From Rothia mucilaginosa (GTDB lineage Bacteria > Actinomycetota > Actinomycetes > Actinomycetales > Micrococcaceae): DNA of 64,000 nt. The notes below the pieces were generated by a model. The model searched no databases. It had not been told where the DNA came from and saw only the letters and a program-made list of their open reading frames with translations. The stretch spans positions 124,001-188,000 of the forward strand of contig NZ_CABFLY010000001.1 of NCBI RefSeq assembly GCF_901875305.1. The letters are read 5' to 3'. The translations under genes were made by a program, and so were the position numbers. Of this stretch, positions 53,744 to 63,635 are shown one piece after another (the first letter of the stretch is position 1; each line of letters opens with the position of its first letter).

Positions 53744-54607
53744 TTAGCTGTTGTTACGTCGCTGAGCAATCAGATTGGTGAAGAAATCTACCGTGCCGGT
53801 TGCATCGTGATCAAAGAACAATGACGCCCCGGCGTCCAAACTTGCGATAGTGGCCATATCCGCCTCAGTCAGAGCGAAATCATCAATCGCGAAGTTCTGC
53901 TGCATCCGCTCCGGGTGTACTGACTTGGACAGTGCTACAATCCCACGCTGATACAGCCAGCGCAACACCACTTGCGCCACTGACTTACCGTACTGCTGGC
54001 CAATACCAGCCAACACTGGATTGTCGAACAAGCCTGAGCGGCCTTCACCAAAGGGCGCCCACGCTTCAACGGTAACTCCGAGCTTTTGCAGCTCAGCAAT
54101 CCGCTCCACCTGCTGATGGAAGGGGTTAATCTCAATCTGGTTAACCACCGGATAGACGGCGTTGAACGAACCCAGATCGTGCAGGCGAGCTGGAGTGAAG
54201 TTAGCGACCCCGATGGAGTGAATCAGCCCATCCGCCTGGGCTTGCTCCAGTGCCCGCCAGGAACCGTAAACATCATTGAACGGCTGATGCAACAGCATCA
54301 AATCCACATATTCAAGCCCCAGCTTCTCCAGAGAAGCCTTCACGCTGGCATAGGTGGCATCCTCACCGTAGTTGTCCAACCAGACCTTCGTGGTGAGGAA
54401 CAGTTCGCTGCGGTTGATCCCGCTGTGACGGATACCCTCACCTACGGCCTCCTCGTTGAAGTAAGCCTGTGCGGTATCGATATGGCGGTAGCCGACTTCA
54501 ATAGCCTGAGCCACCGCGTCAGCAGTCTGCTCGGCTGGAATCTGGAAAACTCCGAAACCCTGAGTGGGGATGGAACGACCGTCAGACATGGTCAACGCGT
54601 CAAGCAT
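53744..54607 (-). CDS. Aldo/keto reductase
   Basis: This 287-residue NADPH-dependent reductase has the AKR signature GYRHIDTAQAYFNEEAVGEG with catalytic Asp and Tyr, the lysine in TTKVW, and His in LMLLHQPFND. NADPH-binding residues lie in VALSKSVHPERMQQNF. It resembles AKR5-type 2,5-diketogluconate or methylglyoxal reductases. First gene of the cassette, under a MerR promoter, it may detoxify the aldehyde or quinone that the regulator senses. GAAGGAGAGTG precedes the ATG. Confidence 0.87.
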   Translation of the reverse strand: MLDALTMSDGRSIPTQGFGVFQIPAEQTADAVAQAIEVGYRHIDTAQAYFNEEAVGEGIRHSGINRSELFLTTKVWLDNYGEDATYASVKASLEKLGLEYVDLMLLHQPFNDVYGSWRALEQAQADGLIHSIGVANFTPARLHDLGSFNAVYPVVNQIEINPFHQQVERIAELQKLGVTVEAWAPFGEGRSGLFDNPVLAGIGQQYGKSVAQVVLRWLYQRGIVALSKSVHPERMQQNFAIDDFALTEADMATIASLDAGASLFFDHDATGTVDFFTNLIAQRRNNS

Positions 54608-54645
54608 GACACTCTCCTTCTTCAGTCAATGAATGGAACATAATC

Positions 54646-54676
54646 ATCTAACAACTTGGGAGCGACTCCCAAGCAA
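54646..54676 (-). promoter_or_regulatory. MerR-type promoter and operator of the AKR-MerR-MFS cassette
   Basis: On the reverse strand TTGCTT (54671-54676) and TTAGAT (54646-54651) are separated by 19 bp, the long spacer typical of MerR-activated promoters. CTTGGGAG-CGA-CTCCCAAG (54655-54673) is a perfect palindrome within the spacer, like the sites of the NmlR/AdhR group. Confidence 0.85.
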
Positions 54677-54698
54677 ATCCAGCGAGAGTCTGCTCCGC

Positions 54699-54730
54699 AT
54701 AACAATGCAGTTTTGACTGGGGCTTTTGTT
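54699..54730 (+). repeat. Right copy of the 32-bp direct repeat
   Basis: Identical to 51680-51711. It lies between the MerR promoter and the HspR box of clpB and marks the right edge of the cassette of about 3 kb. Confidence 0.9.
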
Positions 54731-54800
54731 TGGGGGTCAGGGGGGTGTGAGGTGGGGTGAAAAATACGAAAATTTTTTTGCAGGGGGCTTGCGAAACATA

Positions 54801-54821
54801 GTTGAGTTGAGTAGACTCAAG
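54801..54821 (+). promoter_or_regulatory. HAIR element (HspR box) of clpB
   Basis: GTTGAGT (54801-54807), 7 bp, ACTCAAG (54815-54821) matches the HspR inverted repeat CTTGAGT-N7-ACTCAAG except the first base. It is 59 bp before the clpB start. HspR with DnaK represses clpB and dnaK in many actinobacteria. The hspR gene is not in this window. Confidence 0.88.
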
Positions 54822-54879
54822 TTATGTAATGCGAGGGGACATAGGATAGGCCCCAGAAGGCACAACACGAAAGGACATT

Positions 54880-57489
<2,610 letters not shown>

Positions 57490-57574
57490 GCTCAACCGGT
57501 TAGCCGGGTGAATTCGATTAGCTGGGTGGGCTTAGCCTGTGGCTGAGTTTGCACATTCGAAACCATCAGAAATA

Positions 57575-57614
57575 GGCTGTGGGGTACCCTCGAAAAGGGT
57601 GCCCCACAGCCGTT
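57575..57614 (+). terminator. Terminator of clpB
   Basis: GGCTGTGGGGTACCCTC (57575-57591) pairs with the segment ending at 57611 over about 16 bp with wobble pairs; GTTTAA follows. Confidence 0.78.
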
Positions 57615-57657
57615 TAACGCACTAGAACAGCACTAGAGCGCAGAGCATAGGAGAAAA

Positions 57658-58626
57658 ATGGACCGCTGGACTGACCACCAGAACTTTGTCGCCGCCGGTG
57701 AACAGCGTGAAGAAATCGCCTCCGTGCACAGGGCTGCGATTCGCTCTATTCAGCGCGTTGTGGCGGATACCGCCGAACCTCACGATGAGGGGTACGCCGC
57801 CGAGGGCATTGCGCGCCTGCTCGGGGCGGGTAAGGTTCTTGTGCTGACCGGCGCCGGTGTAAGCACCGAATCCGGCATCCCCGACTACCGCGGCCCCGGC
57901 GGCTCTCTGCACGACCACCGCCCCATGACCTACCAGGAATTCCGCTACGATGACGCCGCCCGTCAGCGTTACTGGGCGCGCTCCTATGTGGGTTGGCGCC
58001 GCATGCGCCGCGCCCAGCCGAACCGCGCCCACTATGCGCTCGCCGAGCTGGAGCAGTTGGGTGCTATTAGCGGCGTGATTACGCAGAATGTGGATGGGTT
58101 GCATGCCCGCGCCGGAAGCCGCAATCTGCTGGCACTGCACGGCGACCTTTCGCGCATCGTCTGCCTGGACTGCGGTCAGGATGAGGGCCGCGAGAGCCTG
58201 GACGCGCGCCTGGATGCCGCGAACCCGGGTTACCTGGACCGCTTGGAAGGTCGGGATTTGCGCGTGAACCCCGATGGTGACGTGGAGCTGGATCAACGGT
58301 ACATCCAAGACTTTCAGATGGTGCCCTGCCTCGCCTGCGGTTCGACCAAGCTCAAGCCGGACGTGGTGTACTTTGGCGAGTCCGTGCCCGCCGAACGTAA
58401 GGCCCGTAAGGATGCCATGCTCGCCGAGTGCTCGGCGCTGCTGGTGGTGGGCTCGTCGGTGGCGGTGATGAGTAGCTACAAGATTGTGCTGGAGGCTCTG
58501 CGTGCCGGTAAGCCGGTTGCCGTGATCAACGGCGGCCCGGGCCGTGCGGATGTGAAGGCCACCTACCTGTGGCGTACCGGGGTGGGGGAGGCTTTGGAGC
58601 TCATGATTGATGAGGTTGATGGCTAG
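57658..58626 (+). CDS. NAD-dependent protein deacylase (sirtuin)
   Basis: This 322-residue Sir2 protein removes acetyl or other acyl groups from lysine using NAD. It has the NAD motif GAGVSTESGIPDYRG near residues 62-76, TQNVDGLHARAG, the catalytic histidine in LLALHGDLSRIVC, and two Cys-x-x-Cys pairs (CLDCGQ and CLACGS). VVYFGESVP and VGSSVAVMSSY follow. The 60-residue N-terminal arm is longer than usual and the insertion between the zinc pairs is large (about 60 residues), a feature of class II bacterial sirtuins. AGGAGAAAA precedes the ATG. Confidence 0.9.
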   Translation: MDRWTDHQNFVAAGEQREEIASVHRAAIRSIQRVVADTAEPHDEGYAAEGIARLLGAGKVLVLTGAGVSTESGIPDYRGPGGSLHDHRPMTYQEFRYDDAARQRYWARSYVGWRRMRRAQPNRAHYALAELEQLGAISGVITQNVDGLHARAGSRNLLALHGDLSRIVCLDCGQDEGRESLDARLDAANPGYLDRLEGRDLRVNPDGDVELDQRYIQDFQMVPCLACGSTKLKPDVVYFGESVPAERKARKDAMLAECSALLVVGSSVAVMSSYKIVLEALRAGKPVAVINGGPGRADVKATYLWRTGVGEALELMIDEVDG

Positions 58627-58738
58627 GCTCTTGATGGCTTGTCTGTGGTGATTACCGGCCTACGGTTGTGTTGCATGTCATTGCAAATACGTGCTGGACT
58701 GGTGAAGATACCTTGGAAACCGGGGCTAAAATGGGGGA

Positions 58739-59986
58739 ATGGACATTCGAAACACTATCACTCGCTTCGGTGCCACGGCCCTCATTGGTTGCGGTTTGGT
58801 TGTTACTGCCATTCCCGCCACTTTTGCGCAGAACGGTGAGGAAACCGTTACTCACGAATATCAGGACCGTGCCGCCTCCCACATTTCCGAGGTCTGGTAT
58901 AAGGGCGAAACCCTTAAGATTTCCGGTGAGGGTTTCCTGACTCAGGACCGTGCCTCTGGCTCGACTATCGCGATTAAGCTGAACAAGGGCGCTGTCAAGA
59001 TTGACGGCAAGGATTACCTTGAGGTTACTGCTAACGATAAGGGCGAATTTACCGTCTCGATTCCTTGGCAGAATGATTTGGAGGATCGCGTCTCCGTTGA
59101 CGTGTACCTGCTCTCTGGTTCTTTGAAGGATAACGATACTTCCCGTGGCGGTAAGGCTGCGACTGTGAAGATTGAGGCTCGTTCCGTTGCCCCCGAGAGC
59201 CCCAGTGCCTCGGCGAGCGCTGAGCCTTCTGTATCCGCTTCTGCTAGCGCTACCGCTGAGCTGAAGAAGGACTCTGCCGAGGAGCCTAAGGCCGACGCTT
59301 CGGCTAGCCCCTCGGCTTCGGCTACCGCAGCTGACGAGACTGTCGCTTCGGTGGACGCCCAGGTGAAGAACCGCGCCGATGAGAAGGCCTCCGCCTCGGC
59401 TTCGGTGAGCCCTTCGGCTACCGCATCGGCTTCGGCTTCTACCCTTGTTTCTTCTTCTGCTGCTTCCACTGAGGCGAAGAAGGAAAACGAGAAGAAGGTT
59501 GGTGACCAGAAGAACGGTTCCCAGCAGGCTCCCGTTGCGCAGGATCAGTTGGGCGGTTCTTCGAACGTTCAGGCTTCGGCAACCGAGCAGCCTTCGGCTG
59601 AGAGCACTCGCTTCGCGAACTGCACCGAGGTTGCCGCCGCCGGCTTGGCTCCTATTCCGTCGAGCCACCCGGACTTCCGTAAGAAGTTTGACGCTGATAA
59701 TAACGGCCTCGGTTGCGAGGTTGTTGACAACGGTTCCTCTTCGGATGGAAGCTCCTCCTCGAACGGTGGCTCTTCTTCGCAGGATGGTCTTGACTCGGGC
59801 GCATCGGGTACCCAGGATCGTCTTGATTCTTCTTCGTCGAACGCCTCTCTTTCGAGCCGTGCGCAGCGTTCCTCGCTGGCTAACACCGGTGCTTCGAACG
59901 TGTTTACCGTGTCCGGTCTGGGCTTGGTAGCTCTGGGTCTGGGCGTGGCGGGTGTGACTGCTGTGCTGCGTCGTAAGAATTCTTAA
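58739..59986 (+). CDS. LAxTG-anchored surface protein with Excalibur domain (paralogue 1)
   Basis: This 415-residue protein has a signal peptide (to about residue 30), a conserved beta-rich domain of about 120 residues (ISEVWYKGETLKISGEGFL, IAIKLNKGAVKIDGKDYLEV), a long Ala/Ser-rich stalk, an Excalibur calcium-binding domain (FANCTEVAAAG and DFRKKFDADNNGLGCE) and a sorting signal SLANTGASN, followed by a membrane segment and RRKNS. LAxTG rather than LPxTG suggests sortase E. The ATG is only 6 bases after TAAAAT, so the message may be leaderless. It is probably displayed on the cell wall; ligand unknown. Confidence 0.85.
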   Translation: MDIRNTITRFGATALIGCGLVVTAIPATFAQNGEETVTHEYQDRAASHISEVWYKGETLKISGEGFLTQDRASGSTIAIKLNKGAVKIDGKDYLEVTANDKGEFTVSIPWQNDLEDRVSVDVYLLSGSLKDNDTSRGGKAATVKIEARSVAPESPSASASAEPSVSASASATAELKKDSAEEPKADASASPSASATAADETVASVDAQVKNRADEKASASASVSPSATASASASTLVSSSAASTEAKKENEKKVGDQKNGSQQAPVAQDQLGGSSNVQASATEQPSAESTRFANCTEVAAAGLAPIPSSHPDFRKKFDADNNGLGCEVVDNGSSSDGSSSSNGGSSSQDGLDSGASGTQDRLDSSSSNASLSSRAQRSSLANTGASNVFTVSGLGLVALGLGVAGVTAVLRRKNS

Positions 59987-60020
59987 GTTAGTGTTACCGC
60001 GTGATGCGGTATGCGAGGGT

Positions 60021-60072
60021 CCCCTCTGCCGGGCTGTTCAATCGTGGACATCCCGGTAGAGGGGATTTTTTG
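60021..60072 (+). terminator. Terminator of surface-protein gene 1
   Basis: CCCCTCTGCCGGG (60021-60033) pairs with CCCGGTAGAGGGG (60052-60064), followed by ATTTTTTG. Confidence 0.9.
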
Positions 60073-60324
60073 TGTGTGATGGGTCGGGTTGGTGCTTTAG
60101 CGGGGTGAAGGTGCGTGTAGGTTCGCTCGTTTGGGTGCTATTTCACATAAGTTTTTGCATGTGGGTGCTGAATTATGTGGCTAGAAGGGGGTAATATTGC
60201 TTGCCCTATAGTTCAACTCTGGCTTTAAAGAACCTTCAAGAAAACCCTATTTTGTAAGTTAGGTCATATTATTTTCATGGTTTAAGGGCCGGCATCCCAA
60301 GCTTTGCTCGTTAGAATGGGGGGC

Positions 60325-61365
60325 ATGAGCATTCGAAACAACATCGCACGCATCGGCGCCACCGCCCTGATTAGCTGTGGCCTGGTTGCTACTACTGTCC
60401 CCGCTACCTTCGCTGACGAAGCTGCGCAGGAAATCTCTCACACTTACGCGGATTCCGCCCGCCTCATCACTCCCGACACCTGGGTTGAGGGTCAGGGTCT
60501 GATTATCGCGGGTGAGGGCTTCAAGACTGCTGACGGCACTTCCGGTTCCGTGCTGGCTCTGAAGCTGAACAAGGGTGCCGTGAAGATTGACGGCCAGGAT
60601 TACATGGAGATTCACGCTGATGAGTCCGGCAACTTCACTGTCACCGTTCCTTGGCAGAGCGAGCTGAAGGGCCAGGTCTCTGTTGACCTCTACCTGCTGT
60701 CCGGCTCCATGAAGGATGGCGACGTTCCTCGCGGCGGTAAGGCTGCGACCGTGACCATTCAGGCTGTCAAGGACTCGTTGCCCGCTCCCGCACCGAGCGC
60801 TTCTACCGAGCCGACTCCCGCACCGAGCGCTTCTACCGAGCCCACCCCTGAGCCGAGCAAGTCTGCTGAGCCTACTCCTGCACCGTCGGAGGCTTCTCCC
60901 TCTGCTAGCGCCTCCGAGGAGCCTTCCGCTCCGGCCGTTGAGGACGCTAAGGAAACCAAGCCTGCCGAGGACCAGAAGTCTGACGAGGCTTCCGACTCCT
61001 CCGCAAAGGACGAGAAGGCCTACAAGTACCAGAACTGCGCTGACGTATGGGCAGACCGCGGTGGCCCCATTTACAAGGGTGACCCGGACTTCCGTGATAA
61101 GTTCGATGCCAACAACAACAATGTGGGTTGCGAAGAGCAGCCGAACTACGAGAACTCCACGTCTGACAACGACAACCTGGGCTCCAGCTCCTCCAACGAC
61201 AACTTGGATTCCGGCTCCGGTTCCTCCAACGCATCCTCCAAGAGCTCCGCATCCCTGGCTAAGACCGGTGCATCCGGTGCGATGACCGCTGCTGGCCTGG
61301 GTCTGATTGCTCTGGGTGCCGGCGGTGCTGTCGTGGTGGCAACCCGCATGCGTAAGAAGGCATAA
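60325..61365 (+). CDS. LAxTG-anchored surface protein with Excalibur domain (paralogue 2)
   Basis: This 346-residue paralogue of the preceding gene has the same order: signal peptide, beta-rich head (VEGQGLIIAGEGF, LALKLNKGAVKIDGQDYMEI), Pro/Ser/Glu repeats, Excalibur domain (YQNCADVWADRGGP, DFRDKFDANNNNVGCEE) and sorting signal SLAKTGASG with membrane segment and RMRKKA. The start may be ATG 60325 or the in-frame ATG 60316. TAGAAT ends just before 60316, so translation may be leaderless as in paralogue 1. The linker differs in composition from the Ala/Ser stalk of its partner. Confidence 0.85.
   Translation: MSIRNNIARIGATALISCGLVATTVPATFADEAAQEISHTYADSARLITPDTWVEGQGLIIAGEGFKTADGTSGSVLALKLNKGAVKIDGQDYMEIHADESGNFTVTVPWQSELKGQVSVDLYLLSGSMKDGDVPRGGKAATVTIQAVKDSLPAPAPSASTEPTPAPSASTEPTPEPSKSAEPTPAPSEASPSASASEEPSAPAVEDAKETKPAEDQKSDEASDSSAKDEKAYKYQNCADVWADRGGPIYKGDPDFRDKFDANNNNVGCEEQPNYENSTSDNDNLGSSSSNDNLDSGSGSSNASSKSSASLAKTGASGAMTAAGLGLIALGAGGAVVVATRMRKKA
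60781..60900 (+). repeat. 30-bp tandem repeats in surface-protein gene 2
   Basis: Units begin at 60781, 60811, 60841 and 60871. The first two are nearly identical and the rest degenerate. They encode a 10-residue Pro/Ala/Ser/Thr/Glu stalk and could vary in copy number among strains. Confidence 0.85.
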
Positions 61366-61405
61366 GTACATACTGAATTCTAGGGTTACTCCCTAGAAAC
61401 CCGAG

Positions 61406-61442
61406 TGGGGCTCCCTCTGATGTAGAGGGGGCCCCATTTGTT
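61406..61442 (+). terminator. Terminator of surface-protein gene 2
   Basis: TGGGGCTCCCTCT (61406-61418) pairs with AGAGGGGGCCCCA (61424-61436) with one wobble; TTTGTTG follows. Confidence 0.88.
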
Positions 61443-61686
61443 GTATCCGGGCGCGGCTGACCGCCTCACTGCGCCCCGGTAATTGAAAAAACCTTAAAGG
61501 TAAAACGCTCTGACCAGTCATTTAATCGGTGTTCGCGAAGACATAAGTGAGAATTACAGAGAGCACAGGCGTGACACAGCTTCGGACGGGATTCTAGAAA
61601 CCAAGCAGAAAACGTAGGTACCCAACCGGAGCTGAGAACGGACGGGCCGGAAGATCAGGAACCTACCCGACGACCTGGAGCATCCC

Positions 61687-62385
61687 ATGACAATCCTGAC
61701 CATGGCGATTGCAGACGCCCTCGCGATCGCAAGCCTATGCACCCTTTACCTGGTGCGTCACCGCAACCGCGAATTGATGATTTCTTACGCGGTCATCAAC
61801 GCCGGTATCTTCACCGTTTCGGTCGCCCTGGTCTCGGCGGGCTCGAACGCCTCGGCCATGGGCATGGGCCTCTTCGGTGTCCTGTCGATTATTCGACTGC
61901 GCTCCACCGCGCTGAGCCAGCGGGAGGTTGGCTACTACTTCGTAGCCCTCTCAGTCGGCATGATCGCGGGTGTGAACATTAGCCCGGCGTACATCGCCTT
62001 CGGCCTCATGGCTACCCTGATCGCCCTGATCGCGGTCCTCGACTCGCGCGGCGCCCCGATCTCTACTGAAAAGACTCAGGACGTTACCGCCGACCGCGCG
62101 ATTAGTGATGAAGAAGAGCTCAAGGCCTACCTGGGCGCTCGCCTGGGCTACACCATCACCGCGGTCAAGGTGACCGAGCTGGACCTGGTGAACGCCCTGA
62201 CCCGCGCCACCATCACCTACCAGCCCAAGGACATTGCCGAAGGCAACGCCCCCGCAGCGGTATCCCAGATTTCTGCGACTCAGCCCGTGGCCGCGTCGCA
62301 TCGAGCGGTGGCACCCACCGCCGAGGCGCACACCACCTTGGACACCCGGATGATGCCGCTACAGCGCACCCTGGTAGGTAAGTAA
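61687..62385 (+). CDS. DUF4956 membrane protein
   Basis: This 232-residue protein has about four membrane segments in its first 115 residues, including MGLFGVLSIIRLRSTALSQREVGYYF, which is the DUF4956 hallmark (quoted in parts, with IRLRS conserved). A cytosolic C-terminal part of about 115 residues follows. The family commonly neighbours VTC-domain genes, as here, and may be a channel or partner for the polymerase. Function is unproven. CTGGAGC lies before the ATG. It is first in a cluster of at least three genes. Confidence 0.82.
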   Translation: MTILTMAIADALAIASLCTLYLVRHRNRELMISYAVINAGIFTVSVALVSAGSNASAMGMGLFGVLSIIRLRSTALSQREVGYYFVALSVGMIAGVNISPAYIAFGLMATLIALIAVLDSRGAPISTEKTQDVTADRAISDEEELKAYLGARLGYTITAVKVTELDLVNALTRATITYQPKDIAEGNAPAAVSQISATQPVAASHRAVAPTAEAHTTLDTRMMPLQRTLVGK

Positions 62386-62503
62386 GAGCAGCCGGTATAA
62401 AAGCCTCCGATTCACTCCAACTGCACAAACATCTCCGATACCCACGACACGCCGCCCCCAGCGCACAGCACGCAGGGACGGCACCCCAGAAGGACGAAGA
62501 CCC

Positions 62504-63424
62504 ATGACGAACGCAGCCGCAAATATCATCCCCGCAGAGTGGAAGAGCATCAGCCTCGAAGCCATGAACGAGAAGGCAGCCATGCAGACCCGCGTGGACC
62601 GCAAGTACATCGTCGATGCAGAAACCGCCGCCAAGGTGCTCTCCGCGCTCGACGCAGATGCCTCCGTCATGGACATCAACGGCCAGCGCGACTTCGCCTA
62701 CGACTCGGTCTACTTCGACACCCCGCAGATGCAGAGCTACCACTCGGCAGCCTACAGCCGCGACGATACCTTCAAGATTCGTACCCGCAGCTACCTGGAC
62801 TCGGAGCTGACCTTCCTGGAGGTCAAGACCGACGGTGAGCAGGACATGACCGTCAAGAAGCGTACCCCGTACACCTTCGAGAACCGCGATACGCTCACCG
62901 CGGGAGGTCGAGAGTACATCACCGCGGCACTCGGCGACATCCTCGCGGGTCCCGTGCACAAGCTGGAGGCGGTCCTGACCACCGGCTACCGCCGTACCAC
63001 GGTCTTCCTACCGCAGAGCGAGAAGAACCCGGCTGCCTCCCGCATGACGGTGGATACCAACCTGACCTGGACTCCTTTGTCCGAGAACATCCTCATGGCG
63101 GGCGTGAACTACCGCAACTTCCACGGCAACCTGGTTGGCACCGTCTACGGCCTGTCGAATGCGGTCATCATCGAAACCAAGTCCGGTGTGGAGCCCTCTG
63201 TGGCGGACCGGCACCTCTGGGATGCGGGTATTACCCCCTCGAAGATTTCCAAGTTTGCAACCGGTATGGCGGCGCTGAACCCGCAGCTGGCAAGCAACAA
63301 GTGGAAAGAAACCCTGGAGAACTGGATGCACCTGGAACCGGTCAACGGCACCCGCCTGAACGTGGGTGCACTGACCGAGGAAGACTACCGCAAGCTCCTG
63401 ACCGAACACTACGCAGCCGCCTAA
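62504..63424 (+). CDS. VTC-domain protein (putative polyphosphate polymerase)
   Basis: This 306-residue protein is a triphosphate-tunnel-type VTC domain. Tunnel residues appear in TRVDRKYIVD near residues 29-38, YDSVYFDTPQMQSYH, FKIRTRSYLDS, LEVKTDGEQDMTVKKR and IIETKSGV. In yeast Vtc4 this domain makes polyphosphate from ATP, using basic residues and a metal bound by glutamates, all of which have counterparts here. Bacterial homologues are small, soluble and often paired with DUF4956 proteins. Actual product in bacteria is not settled. GAAGGACGAAG precedes the ATG. Confidence 0.85.
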   Translation: MTNAAANIIPAEWKSISLEAMNEKAAMQTRVDRKYIVDAETAAKVLSALDADASVMDINGQRDFAYDSVYFDTPQMQSYHSAAYSRDDTFKIRTRSYLDSELTFLEVKTDGEQDMTVKKRTPYTFENRDTLTAGGREYITAALGDILAGPVHKLEAVLTTGYRRTTVFLPQSEKNPAASRMTVDTNLTWTPLSENILMAGVNYRNFHGNLVGTVYGLSNAVIIETKSGVEPSVADRHLWDAGITPSKISKFATGMAALNPQLASNKWKETLENWMHLEPVNGTRLNVGALTEEDYRKLLTEHYAAA

Positions 63425-63635
63425 AACGGCAACCCGTCTAAAGGCAATCTGGGATGCGCGGGTGGGGCCACAAATCCTACTCGCGCAGACATAAAATCAG
63501 GCCCTGACCAGGTATAACCCTGTTCAGACGCAGGCACCAGCAGGATTCGCCAAGACTATGCCTGACTCCCAAAGACTTACCCGAAAAAAGCAGTGGCACT
63601 ACATAGTGCTTGTGAACCACGAAGAAGGAAAACCC

